Source: Sulfobacillus sp. (GTDB lineage: Bacteria > Bacillota > Sulfobacillia > Sulfobacillales > Sulfobacillaceae). Taken from it: DNA of 64,000 nt. The stretch spans positions 1 through 64,000 of the forward strand of contig DAIDDL010000024.1 of NCBI GenBank assembly GCA_027309085.1, read 5' to 3'. Numbering within the stretch: position 1 is the first letter of the stretch; each line of letters opens with the position of its first letter. The position numbers and the translations under genes were made by a program. The notes beneath the pieces were generated by a model that ran no database searches, was not told where the DNA came from, and saw only the letters and a program-made list of their open reading frames with translations. Below are positions 36,625 to 45,254 of this stretch, piece by piece.

Positions 36625-37947
36625 ATGACAGCACGCTGGGCACCTTTTACGAATATGAAGACACTGGCCGATGAGCCGGGGTTCGTTGTCGATCATGCGG
36701 ACGGGGTTTACGTCTGGGATGAAGAGGGACGGCGCTACCTGGATGGGCATGCGGGATTGTGGCTGGTGAATGTCGGCTACGGCCAGGAGTCGATTATCCG
36801 CGCGATGCAGGAGCAAACGGCCCAGTTGGCGTGGTTTCCATCGTTCGGAGGGACGGCCAACCGGCCTTCTTTGGAATTGTCGGAGCGTCTGGTCGATATC
36901 TTGGAACCGGACGGCATGGCGTCTGTTTTTTTCAGCAATGATGGTTCGGAAGCCGTCGAAACGGCACTGAAGATGGCGCGGCTGTACTGGATTGCGAAAG
37001 GGCAGCCCCGCAAGGTCAAGTTCTTAGGGAGGCAGTACGGATATCACGGGGTCACTTTCGGAGCGCTCTCGGTGGCCGGAATTACATCGAACCGGAGCTT
37101 ATTTGAACCGCTGCTGCCGTCTGTGGCCCACGGTCCCGCTCCCTACGTATCCCACTGTCCCTATCACGGTCCCGACAGCCCGTGTTCATGGGCGTGCGTG
37201 GCGGAGATGGAGCGCATTATCCAATTTGAGGATCCCTCCACAATTGCCGCGCTGATAGCTGAGCCGGTTCAGGCGGCAGGCGGCGTGATCATCCCGCCTC
37301 CCGGCTACGTGGAGAAACTACGTGAGCTGTGCCGGCGCTACGGCATTCTGTTTATCGCCGACGAAGTGGTGACCGCGTTTGGACGTCTGGGGACATGGAC
37401 CGGAAGCCGATATTACGGGATTCAGCCCGACCTGATGACGTTCGCCAAGGGCCTGACCTCCGGCTATATGCCTTTGGGGGCGACGGCTGTCTCCGCCGAT
37501 GTGGTGAACACGATTCTGACACTGCCCGGAGAAGGGCCGGAATTCCGCCACGGGAATACCTACAGCGGGCATCCAGTAGCCTGCGCCGCAGCCTTGGCCA
37601 ACCTGCAACTGCTCGAGGACGGGGCGTTGTTTGACAATGCTACAGCCATGGGCCGCCATCTTGGGCAGCGTCTGGAGGGGCTGGTGGCAAAGTATCCGCA
37701 GCGGCTCCGCTATCCCGGGTCGATTGGACTGCTCGGGCGCGTTGAAGTGATTGCCCGGAATACGGAACCTGCAGGGCACACAGCTCTCGTGATTGCCGCG
37801 GAAATGCGCAAGCGCGGCGTCATCATCCGCGTGGCTGGGGATATCTTGACATTCTCGCCTCCCTTAATCATTCAAGAAGGGGAAATCGACGCGCTGACCG
37901 GGGCACTGGATGGGGTGTTGCAGGATCTGCCTCCTGGTGAAGCGTAA
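36625..37947 (+). CDS. Omega-amino acid/diamine:pyruvate-type aminotransferase
   Basis: The 440-residue class III aminotransferase starts RWAPFTNMKTLADEPGFVVD and has GHAGLWLVNVGYGQESIIRA, FFSNDGSEAVETALKMARLY, YGYHGVTFGALSVAGITSN, and the PLP Lys in TFAKGLTSGYMPLGATAVS at about residue 275. ADEVVTAFGRLGTWTGSRYY and HGNTYSGHPVACAAALAN follow. This form matches beta-alanine/omega-amino acid or polyamine:pyruvate aminotransferases rather than GabT. It shares an operon with the permease and the aldehyde dehydrogenases that follow, giving a second amine-oxidising step. Confidence 0.85.
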   Translation: MTARWAPFTNMKTLADEPGFVVDHADGVYVWDEEGRRYLDGHAGLWLVNVGYGQESIIRAMQEQTAQLAWFPSFGGTANRPSLELSERLVDILEPDGMASVFFSNDGSEAVETALKMARLYWIAKGQPRKVKFLGRQYGYHGVTFGALSVAGITSNRSLFEPLLPSVAHGPAPYVSHCPYHGPDSPCSWACVAEMERIIQFEDPSTIAALIAEPVQAAGGVIIPPPGYVEKLRELCRRYGILFIADEVVTAFGRLGTWTGSRYYGIQPDLMTFAKGLTSGYMPLGATAVSADVVNTILTLPGEGPEFRHGNTYSGHPVACAAALANLQLLEDGALFDNATAMGRHLGQRLEGLVAKYPQRLRYPGSIGLLGRVEVIARNTEPAGHTALVIAAEMRKRGVIIRVAGDILTFSPPLIIQEGEIDALTGALDGVLQDLPPGEA

Positions 37948-38006
37948 CGTGTTCAGACCCAGAAGCGGGATCTCATATATTCGGCAAGGGGAAAGGAGTC
38001 CAAACA

Positions 38007-39497
38007 ATGCAGTGGACATCATGGGTTAACGGGAAGTGGATCGAGGGTGACCAGGCGGAAACCGGGGAGATCATCAATCCGGCGACGCAAGAAGTGGTCG
38101 CGTCCCTGGCGGTTGCGGGAGAGCGCAGTGTCAACCAGGCGATTCAGACCGCCTGGGATGCCTTTCACGATGGGCGGTGGTCCCGCCTCGCCTACGGCGA
38201 GCGGGCCGCATGTCTGTTCAAGCTGGCGGATTTAATCGAGAGCAAGCAGGCGGATTTTGTGCACTGGGAATCTGTCCAGTCAGGCAAGCCCGTCAAACTC
38301 GTGCAGTACTCCGATATCCCATTCGGTCTGGATAATCTCCGCTATTTTGCCGGGGCCGGACGGGTATTGGAAGGGCAAGCCACGGCGGAATACAACGGGC
38401 TGCATACGTCATGGATCCGCCGGGAGCCGCTTGGGGTGGTTGGAGCAATCGCGCCCTGGAATTACCCCCTGATGATGGCGCTGTGGAAAATTGCCCCGGC
38501 GCTGGCCGCCGGGAATACGGTCGTGCTGAAACCGGCTTCGTTAACCCCTCTGACGGCTTTGATGCTTGGGCCTTTGGCGCAAGAAGCGGGCATTCCTGAC
38601 GGCGTGCTGAACATTGTGGCAGGACCAGGCCGGGTGGTGGGAGATGCCTTGGTGCGCGACCCGCGGGTCGCGATGATCACCCTGACTGGAGACACGCAAA
38701 CGGGAAGAACCATTATGGCGGCTGCTGCCGCCCGCGTGAAACGCCTGCACCTGGAACTGGGAGGCAAGGCTCCGGCTTTGGTCTTTGAAGATGCGGACCT
38801 GGACGCGGCCATTCAGGGAATTGCCGTGGCGGCCCTGGTCAACTCTGGACAGGACTGCACTGCAGCCACCCGGGCCTATGTCCATCACCGGCACTATGAC
38901 CGGTTTGTGGAAGGCGTGAAAGCGCTTTTTGAATCAGCGCGCGTCGGAAATCCCGAAGACATGCGCACCGACCTCGGCCCCGTCATCTCAGCCGCGCAGA
39001 GGCAGAAAGTCCTGGGCTATATTGAGCAAGCCCGCACCATGGGAGCTCAGGTGGTGACGGGGGGACAGGCTGGGCCGCAACCGGCAGGATTTTATGTGGA
39101 GCCGACTGTGCTTTCCCACGTGGAACAGCACTGGCCCTGTGTCCAGGAAGAAATTTTTGGGCCGGTTCTGGTGGTCCTGCCATTCACGTCTGATCAGGAA
39201 GCACTGGCCATGGCCAATGATGTGGATTACGGTTTGGCCTCCTCAGTGTGGACTACTCAACTTGACCGGGGATTGGAGATGAGCCGTCAATTGCAGTTCG
39301 GCGAAGTGTGGCTGAATGACCACTTGCCCCTCACATCGGAGATGCCTCACGGAGGGGTCAAGCAGAGCGGATTCGGCCATGACTTGTCGCATTATGCGCT
39401 GGAAGACTTCTCGACGGTGAAACACGTCATGGCCGCGGTTAAACAAGACGCGGTGAAGCCGTGGCACTTTACGGTGCTGGGCGACGTGCCAGAATAA
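38007..39497 (+). CDS. Aldehyde dehydrogenase, aminobutyraldehyde/betaine-aldehyde type
   Basis: NAD(P)-dependent aldehyde dehydrogenases oxidise aldehydes to acids. The 496-residue product has AIAPWNYPLMMALWKIAPAL, TVVLKPASLTPLTALML, LTGDTQTGRTI, the Glu segment LHLELGGKAPALVFEDADLD, and the catalytic Cys in VNSGQDCTAATRAYV at about residue 284. EEIFGPVLVV and PHGGVKQSGFG follow. The pattern is that of gamma-aminobutyraldehyde dehydrogenases (PatD/PuuC-like), which would turn the product of the putrescine aminotransferase into GABA. AAAGGAG precedes ATG 38007. Confidence 0.87.
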   Translation: MQWTSWVNGKWIEGDQAETGEIINPATQEVVASLAVAGERSVNQAIQTAWDAFHDGRWSRLAYGERAACLFKLADLIESKQADFVHWESVQSGKPVKLVQYSDIPFGLDNLRYFAGAGRVLEGQATAEYNGLHTSWIRREPLGVVGAIAPWNYPLMMALWKIAPALAAGNTVVLKPASLTPLTALMLGPLAQEAGIPDGVLNIVAGPGRVVGDALVRDPRVAMITLTGDTQTGRTIMAAAAARVKRLHLELGGKAPALVFEDADLDAAIQGIAVAALVNSGQDCTAATRAYVHHRHYDRFVEGVKALFESARVGNPEDMRTDLGPVISAAQRQKVLGYIEQARTMGAQVVTGGQAGPQPAGFYVEPTVLSHVEQHWPCVQEEIFGPVLVVLPFTSDQEALAMANDVDYGLASSVWTTQLDRGLEMSRQLQFGEVWLNDHLPLTSEMPHGGVKQSGFGHDLSHYALEDFSTVKHVMAAVKQDAVKPWHFTVLGDVPE

Positions 39498-39643
39498 AAG
39501 GCCACTTTGGGGATGCGGAAGAGAGCGGGAGTGCTTGAAAGGACGGGGCTGCACTGCCGAATTGCCGCGGTGCGGCCCGTTCGCTCTCTGCTTGCGGGGT
39601 ATAGGCCTGCAAATCCCCTACAGGGGCGTCAGGAGTGGATGAG

Positions 39644-41083
39644 ATGTGGACATCGAAAAACTGGATTGGTGGAGAGTGGACCGTCCCGGCAGGAGAGTCG
39701 TGGGCCGTTCACAACCCTTCAAATGTGTCTGACATTGTGGGGACGGTTCACCTGTCGGGACCAGCGGAACTCCGCCAGGCGGGAGTGGCGGCGCAGCAGG
39801 CCCAGACTTCATGGGCTGCAATGAACCTGCCCCAGCGCGGCGAGCAGTTGCTCAAGATCGCGGCGCTGCTTGAACAGCAGGCCGCTGAAGTGGCGCGCCT
39901 GGCCAGTCTGGAAATGGGAAAGCCGGTTACCGAAATGACGGGCGAGGTTATGCGCGGGGTGCATCTTCTGCGGTACTATGCCGCGGAAGGGGTCCGCACA
40001 GTCGGTTCCGTCATTCCCAACAGTCAAGCGCATACGTTGCAGTACACCAAGCGCATTCCGCTAGGGGTCGTTGGGGTCATCACGCCGTGGAATTTTCCTG
40101 TGGCCATCCCTATGTGGAAAATTGCGCCGGCGCTGATTTGCGGCAACACGGTGATCTGGAAACCGGCGGAGATAGCGTCCCTGACAGCCACGCGCCTAGC
40201 CGAAATTTTTGCACAGGCTGACCTGCCGGCGGGTGTTCTGAACATGGTCATCGGGAAAGGCGCGGAGATTGGCAGCTTGCTCGTGGAAGAAGGCCCCCTT
40301 GACGGGATAAGTTTTACCGGATCCACGAAAACTGGCATGGGAGTCGCCGGTGCGGCGGCTAGGCGAAATATCAAGTATCAAGTGGAGATGGGGGGGAAGA
40401 ATGCCGCGGTCATCCTGCAAGATGCGGACCTTGACCTCGCCATCCCTGCAGTGCTGAGTGGAGCATTCCGGTCAGCCGGTCAAAAGTGCACCGCAACCAG
40501 CCGCATTATTGTGGAGCAGCCCATCTATTCAGAGGTCGTGAGGGCCCTGCAAGACGCTGTCCCCCGCCTCTATTTAGGAGAGGCCACCGATGTGCAGGCC
40601 TATTTGGGCCCCGTAGCATCGGAGCCGCAGTACCAGAAAGTGCTGTCCTACGTGCAAGTGGCTCGGCGGGCCGAAGTGCTCGCCGAAGGGTCTTGGGACC
40701 ACGTGCGTCCGGACACGGGACATTACCTGGCACCCCTGGTCGTCACTGGGGTGGAGGCCGCTTCCCCACTGGTCCAGGAGGAGATTTTTGGTCCTGTGGC
40801 CACGCTGCTGCCAGCGGCGAACTTTGATGAAGCGGTGGAGCTGTGCAATGGCACGGTTTATGGGCTGAGCGCTTCAATTTTCACCAGGGACCTGCAAAAG
40901 GGACTCCGGTTTCTGGACCAAGCTGACGCTGGCATGCTCCGGGTCAATCAAGAAACGGCCGGGGTGGAATATCAGGCTCCCTTTGGCGGTGTCAAACACT
41001 CAAGCTCCCATTCCCGAGAACAAGGTGCAGCGGCACTGGATTTCTACAGTCAGGTCAAAACCTGCGCCGTCTATTTTGGATAA
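39644..41083 (+). CDS. Aldehyde dehydrogenase, semialdehyde type
   Basis: The 479-residue product has ITPWNFPVAIPMWKIAPAL, CGNTVIWKPAEIASLTATRL, FTGSTKTGMGVA, the Glu segment YQVEMGGKNAAVILQDADLD, and the catalytic Cys in SAGQKCTATSRIIV at about residue 282. EEIFGPVATLLPA and the end GGVKHSSSHSREQG resemble ketoglutarate semialdehyde or succinic semialdehyde dehydrogenases. I start at ATG 39644 because AGGAG (39631-39635) overlaps the GTG at 39635. As the last gene of the amine unit it would take succinic semialdehyde, made by GABA transamination, to succinate. Confidence 0.85.
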   Translation: MWTSKNWIGGEWTVPAGESWAVHNPSNVSDIVGTVHLSGPAELRQAGVAAQQAQTSWAAMNLPQRGEQLLKIAALLEQQAAEVARLASLEMGKPVTEMTGEVMRGVHLLRYYAAEGVRTVGSVIPNSQAHTLQYTKRIPLGVVGVITPWNFPVAIPMWKIAPALICGNTVIWKPAEIASLTATRLAEIFAQADLPAGVLNMVIGKGAEIGSLLVEEGPLDGISFTGSTKTGMGVAGAAARRNIKYQVEMGGKNAAVILQDADLDLAIPAVLSGAFRSAGQKCTATSRIIVEQPIYSEVVRALQDAVPRLYLGEATDVQAYLGPVASEPQYQKVLSYVQVARRAEVLAEGSWDHVRPDTGHYLAPLVVTGVEAASPLVQEEIFGPVATLLPAANFDEAVELCNGTVYGLSASIFTRDLQKGLRFLDQADAGMLRVNQETAGVEYQAPFGGVKHSSSHSREQGAAALDFYSQVKTCAVYFG

Positions 41084-41114
41084 GGGCGCGTGCGCTCCGC
41101 GGCTCAGAGCCTAA

Positions 41115-41141
41115 AAAGGGCAGCGGCACGCGCTGCCCTTT
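41115..41141. terminator. Bidirectional terminator between convergent genes
   Basis: AAAGGGCAGCG (41115-41125) pairs perfectly with CGCTGCCCTTT (41131-41141) around GCACG. A-runs flank the left arm and T-runs the right (TTTCTCATTGCATTTTT). It lies between the rightward amine operon and the leftward methyltransferase gene and can serve both. Confidence 0.85.
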
Positions 41142-41142
41142 C

Positions 41143-42444
41143 TCATTGCATTTTTCGCAGAATGAATAATTGTTCCCCATTCATTGTTGCCATCTTGTCT
41201 CCGGGCTGGTTGGTCGGGCTGTTTTCCTTGGGCATGCGCTTGTTCGGAATAGTCCGCGTCACGGTGGTGACAGGGACCAAACCATAGCGCGCTCCCAACT
41301 CGATGATAATGCGGTCAGTGAGCAATTGGATTTTTTTTACCGTCCGGTTGCCCACAACCCAACACTGGTAGCTGCCCGGCCGCATGACGCGGGCAATTTC
41401 GCTCAAGGTCCGGTCCAAGTCCTGATAAAAAGCCAGGACTTGGACCGCCCGCACAGCATCTCGAGCGGAAATTTGGTTGAGGGCCGCCTGCAGGGTTGGG
41501 GACGGGGGAATGGCAAAGGGACCCTTTGCGGCCTGCCCGCCGAGGAGAGCTTGGTCCAGACGATTGGGCGCGGGGCTGGTGGCTGCGTCTTCCAGGTCGA
41601 GCCACTGGAGGGACAGCCGGGAAAATTGGCCGTAGGCCACCGTGGTCCGGCTGTCGCCATACGGAGGGGAAGTGACCATAACATCAAAATGATCTGCGGG
41701 CAGGGCGGAAAGGTCCATGGCATTGAAGGCGTGGAGCGATACCGGAGGGAGGGGCTGGCACCTCCACAGGCGCGCATTGCCCAATTGGTTGCGCGCCATG
41801 ACCCGCTGGAACGCCGCGAGCACATCGGGATTCCACTGGGCCAGCCGGGGTGCATCAAGACGATAGAGTTTAAATTCGGTATTCCGGCTGTTGGAGACCC
41901 ATCTAACGGTGTCCGAAAATGCTACCCAGAAAAATGGCTGGACCGGCGCGGGCACGACTGTGGCAATACTGCGCTTGAGCCGGCTGAGATCGGCAATAAC
42001 CACGGGCTTAAACCAAAAGGTTAAATGGTCAAACGTTGGCCAGTCGGCCTCAAAGACAGTGAGAGCGCCGACATGGGACGCGACCGCATCCATCCAGTAT
42101 TGCAGGACATCAGGATCCCATGCAGTCGTTTTGGTGAACGCCAGCAGCCGCGACAAGGGATTCAAGTCGGATCCCGTTACGGCCAGTCCCGCCAAGAGGC
42201 CTTCTACGAGGCTGGTGCCGCTCCCCATAAAGGGGTCGAAGAGCGTGCCTATGCCCGGACGGTTTTGCTTAATAACTTGAATGAAGCTGCGGGCGATCTG
42301 GGGGATCATCATTGCAGGATAACTGTGGTAGCCGTGCGTCCACTCCTTGGTGTCGGCTGAAACAAAATCCCAGTAGCCTGCCGGCATCTGCTGGACCGTG
42401 CGGCGAATCGCATCATCTGAAGAAAGAGGCAATGAAATAGCCAA
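41143..42444 (-). CDS. DNA methyltransferase (amino-methylating)
   Basis: The 433-residue product carries AdoMet motif I as TLFDPFMGSGTSLVEGLL at about residues 67-84, with GSDLNPLSRLLAF after it. Motif IV is VTSPPYGDSRTTVAYGQFS near residue 260. TSPPY points to N4-cytosine or N6-adenine methylation. Motif I before motif IV excludes the usual beta-class order. The start has HGYHSYPAMMIPQIARSFI, common in this group of stand-alone or type II methyltransferases. No endonuclease gene is adjacent, so it looks like an orphan methylase. The recognition site cannot be read from sequence. Confidence 0.85.
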   Translation of the reverse strand: MAISLPLSSDDAIRRTVQQMPAGYWDFVSADTKEWTHGYHSYPAMMIPQIARSFIQVIKQNRPGIGTLFDPFMGSGTSLVEGLLAGLAVTGSDLNPLSRLLAFTKTTAWDPDVLQYWMDAVASHVGALTVFEADWPTFDHLTFWFKPVVIADLSRLKRSIATVVPAPVQPFFWVAFSDTVRWVSNSRNTEFKLYRLDAPRLAQWNPDVLAAFQRVMARNQLGNARLWRCQPLPPVSLHAFNAMDLSALPADHFDVMVTSPPYGDSRTTVAYGQFSRLSLQWLDLEDAATSPAPNRLDQALLGGQAAKGPFAIPPSPTLQAALNQISARDAVRAVQVLAFYQDLDRTLSEIARVMRPGSYQCWVVGNRTVKKIQLLTDRIIIELGARYGLVPVTTVTRTIPNKRMPKENSPTNQPGDKMATMNGEQLFILRKMQ

Positions 42445-43299
42445 GAAAGCACCCGTCCTTTCTGTCGTTGCTGTCTAGTTTATCATGAGTGGTGGGCGCG
42501 TGCGTTCCTGCGCTAGTGGGGAGAAAACGTCCCTGTGGTGGTGGGGTTGCTCTCGCAGTTCGAACACCCAAATAATCGCTCCACAGGGCTTTGGCTGTCG
42601 TCACGGGCGTTCACAACGGGATCTCGCCCGGATCACGTGGCGGGCGTGGTTCACGTCATCTTGGCATAGAGAGAGTCTTGTGACGCATGTGGTTGGCCGT
42701 TAAATCGGATTGGCGGAGGCTATCGGCAACGGCCTTAGCGCGGTGCGGCTGCACGTGCAAGGGAAAGGTTCATTCTCATTGCCGCTCACCATGCCTGATG
42801 TGTCACCTGGCCAGTGAGTGTGTTGTTTGGATGTACTGACATGCCCGTCAATGTGGGTGCCACAGCTTGGGCGAACGCCAAGCATCTTGCCTATGGCGGG
42901 AAGAGCTCGCGGCAGTGCGCTTGTATAACACGTGCAATGGTGGCCAGTGCCTTTCGCAGGACTTGCCGCTCAGCTTGCAACGTATTTTCCCTTCAAGACG
43001 GTTTTCTTTTAGCGCAACGTGTGCTACTTCTGCTTTCTCTTGTCGGTGGCCACAGGCAAGGGACTCCCGTCGCTACCGGGAGATTTTCCGTAAAGAGAGT
43101 GAAGAATCATGCGCTGGGCTGCCCCATAAAATTTCGGCGGGGTGCTGTCTTAGCGCGGCTGAAGGTGTGAAGTGCAGGAATCCGCTGCGCATTGGGCCAT
43201 TCAGCAATGCGCAGCGCGGTCCAATGCGATTGCGTCTGGCGGCGCCCGTCGCCACGGGTGGGCTGTGACAATTCCGGCCAGACGGAGTGACCAGAATGG
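42445..43299. other. Gene-free stretch
   Basis: I find no gene I can support in about 850 bases. One rightward stretch at 42704-42817 reads LAEAIGNGLSAVRLHVQGKG and looks protein-like, but it has no start or family. Other frames are rich in Arg, Ser and Cys and look non-coding. It probably contains decayed genes. Confidence 0.4.
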
Positions 43300-45015
43300 T
43301 TAACGCTCACGCCACATGTTGGGATAGATCAGCCCGGAAACCAGATTCATAGAATGCTGGTACCCATGCAGGGAATCACTGACCACATAGTCGCTCGCCG
43401 CATAGGGCATCCAGATTACGGGGATATGGTGGGCGGCAAAGGCCTGGTAGCTGTCAAGCCGGGATAATTCCTGGGTAGTGGATGTGTAGGGGGCGTACGT
43501 TTTATCGATCAGGGAATTCATCGTAGGATTGCTGTAATCCTCCCCATTTAACGCTGCATCGGTCTTAAAAAGTGCGCCCCCGGTGGGATAGTAATCAGGG
43601 CTATAGATCCAGCTGCCCAGCCCCAGCCAAATCATTGACCACTTGTTCGCCGGCATCGCAATCAAGCTGTCAAAAGGGGTCGAGACGAGATTAACCTGTA
43701 CCCCTTCCTGCGCCCAGTCGCTCTTTAACAGTTGCGCAATGTCTGTGACGGTCTGGCTTCCAGCATTATAGTTGAGGGTAAATGCCAGGGGCTTCCCATC
43801 CTTCGTCATTATGCCTCCCTGGTCATGCCATCCGTGTGAGAGCAGTAGAGCCTTGCCGCGCGGGGGATTGAAAGGGTAGACGGGTGTGTTCAGCGCCGTG
43901 TCGTAGTAGGGCGTTGCGGGCTTCTGTGGGATGGGCCCGTCTTCCATGATTCCATTGCCATGATAGAAGGCTTGAATAATAGCGGGTTGGTTGATGCCAT
44001 AAGCCAACGCCTGGCGCACATACAACTGGTGGAACAAGAGCCCGGTGCCGTTTGGCGCGGTGGCAGATTCATTCGGTTGGAGATACGTCATGCCCCATAC
44101 GTAACCGGGAATGACCTGATCGTGCGTTAACTCGCCGCGCGATTTCCACAGGCTCAAAGGCAGGTAACCTACGGTTAGTGCCCCGGTTTTCAGTGCGGAA
44201 AACTCACTGGTAGACGACGTTTCATATTGAAATACGACGGAAGATATGGAAGATAGCCGTCCTCCATAGTTCTTGTTGGCCACAAAACTCCAGGATTGGT
44301 TGGGTTGAACATGACCGAATTGGTAGGCGCCATCGACGACTTTAAAGAGAGGACTTGTGGGACTGTTGGCATGGGCCTCGATGAATCGCAGTTCAGACAC
44401 AAGGTTGTGGGGATGTTTGTTCCACACCGAGGCGGGTACAGGATTGATTTGGCCTAATCCGTTTAATATTAGCCATTGTGGGTTCACCGCTGTGGTCAGA
44501 CTCACACGCAGTGTCCGGGAATTGACCGCCGTTACCGATTTAAAGTCTGCCGGCACGCCCCCGCTGCCTTCTCCGCCATAGTTCCAGGGAAGATCTTTGG
44601 CATTGCTGCTGGCGGCTTTCATGATAGACCAGGTGAAGGCTACATCCCGGGCTGTCACTGGGTGGCCATTAGACCAGTGGTAGCGGGGATTCATGGTGAG
44701 CGTAAAGATGGTTGCTGATTTGTTCCAGGTGATGGACGAGACCAGGGAATGTTTGTAATCCACGGTATCTTGAGGCGTGACTTCAAGAAGGGGCTTGTAC
44801 ATCAGAGCATCAAGCTCAATATTGGTAGCGCTGAACGTGTTCGTAGAGAAGACCGGAAAAAACCAATTGGGGCTGGTTTCCACGGGAAGGGCAATGACAA
44901 CGGGCGCAGAGGTCGCGGGCGATGCCGCTCCAGAGAGCGGAGAAGCTCCACACCCAGCCAGTGTCAACGTCCCCATTGAGGCAGCCAAAACTAAGAGCGA
45001 CCGATTGTGTTTCAT
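43300..45015 (-). CDS. Peptide/nickel-type ABC transporter substrate-binding lipoprotein
   Basis: Family 5 solute-binding proteins capture peptides, nickel or other solutes outside the cell. The 571-residue product has a lipoprotein signal (LLVLAASMGTLTLAGC) and then VVIALPVETSPNWFFPVFST, LMYKPLLEVTPQDTVDYKHS and YHWSNGHPVTARDVAFTWSI. LFHQLYVRQALAYGINQPAI and HIPVIWMPYAASDYVVSDSL follow; all are typical. Start ATG 45015 follows GGAGGG. No permease or ATPase genes lie nearby, so it must use a transporter encoded elsewhere. A TTGCACA-type motif lies 58 bases upstream. Confidence 0.88.
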   Translation of the reverse strand: MKHNRSLLVLAASMGTLTLAGCGASPLSGAASPATSAPVVIALPVETSPNWFFPVFSTNTFSATNIELDALMYKPLLEVTPQDTVDYKHSLVSSITWNKSATIFTLTMNPRYHWSNGHPVTARDVAFTWSIMKAASSNAKDLPWNYGGEGSGGVPADFKSVTAVNSRTLRVSLTTAVNPQWLILNGLGQINPVPASVWNKHPHNLVSELRFIEAHANSPTSPLFKVVDGAYQFGHVQPNQSWSFVANKNYGGRLSSISSVVFQYETSSTSEFSALKTGALTVGYLPLSLWKSRGELTHDQVIPGYVWGMTYLQPNESATAPNGTGLLFHQLYVRQALAYGINQPAIIQAFYHGNGIMEDGPIPQKPATPYYDTALNTPVYPFNPPRGKALLLSHGWHDQGGIMTKDGKPLAFTLNYNAGSQTVTDIAQLLKSDWAQEGVQVNLVSTPFDSLIAMPANKWSMIWLGLGSWIYSPDYYPTGGALFKTDAALNGEDYSNPTMNSLIDKTYAPYTSTTQELSRLDSYQAFAAHHIPVIWMPYAASDYVVSDSLHGYQHSMNLVSGLIYPNMWRER

Positions 45016-45072
45016 GATTCCCTCCATATGTTGTGCTGAGAAGGTGCTGCGTGTTAGTGGATTTGATAATTG

Positions 45073-45085
45073 TTGCACAACTTCA
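45073..45085 (+). promoter_or_regulatory. TTGCACA-type motif upstream of the solute-binding gene
   Basis: TTGCACAACTTCA resembles the gabT motif with a shorter middle. It lies 58 bases from the start of the leftward lipoprotein gene. It is the weakest of the set. Confidence 0.35.
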
Positions 45086-45254
45086 GTGTGGAGTCTTCGG
45101 CACTCTGCCCAAAAACATCGCGCAAGTTTTGAGAGCCGGCGGATGGGGAATCAGGAGAACGGCTCCAGATTATCGTGGCGGAGGGGACAGCAATTCTACG
45201 GGTACCGTATGAGAGGATGAAGGCAGCCCTGCCAAGGCAGGGCTGCCTGTCCAA

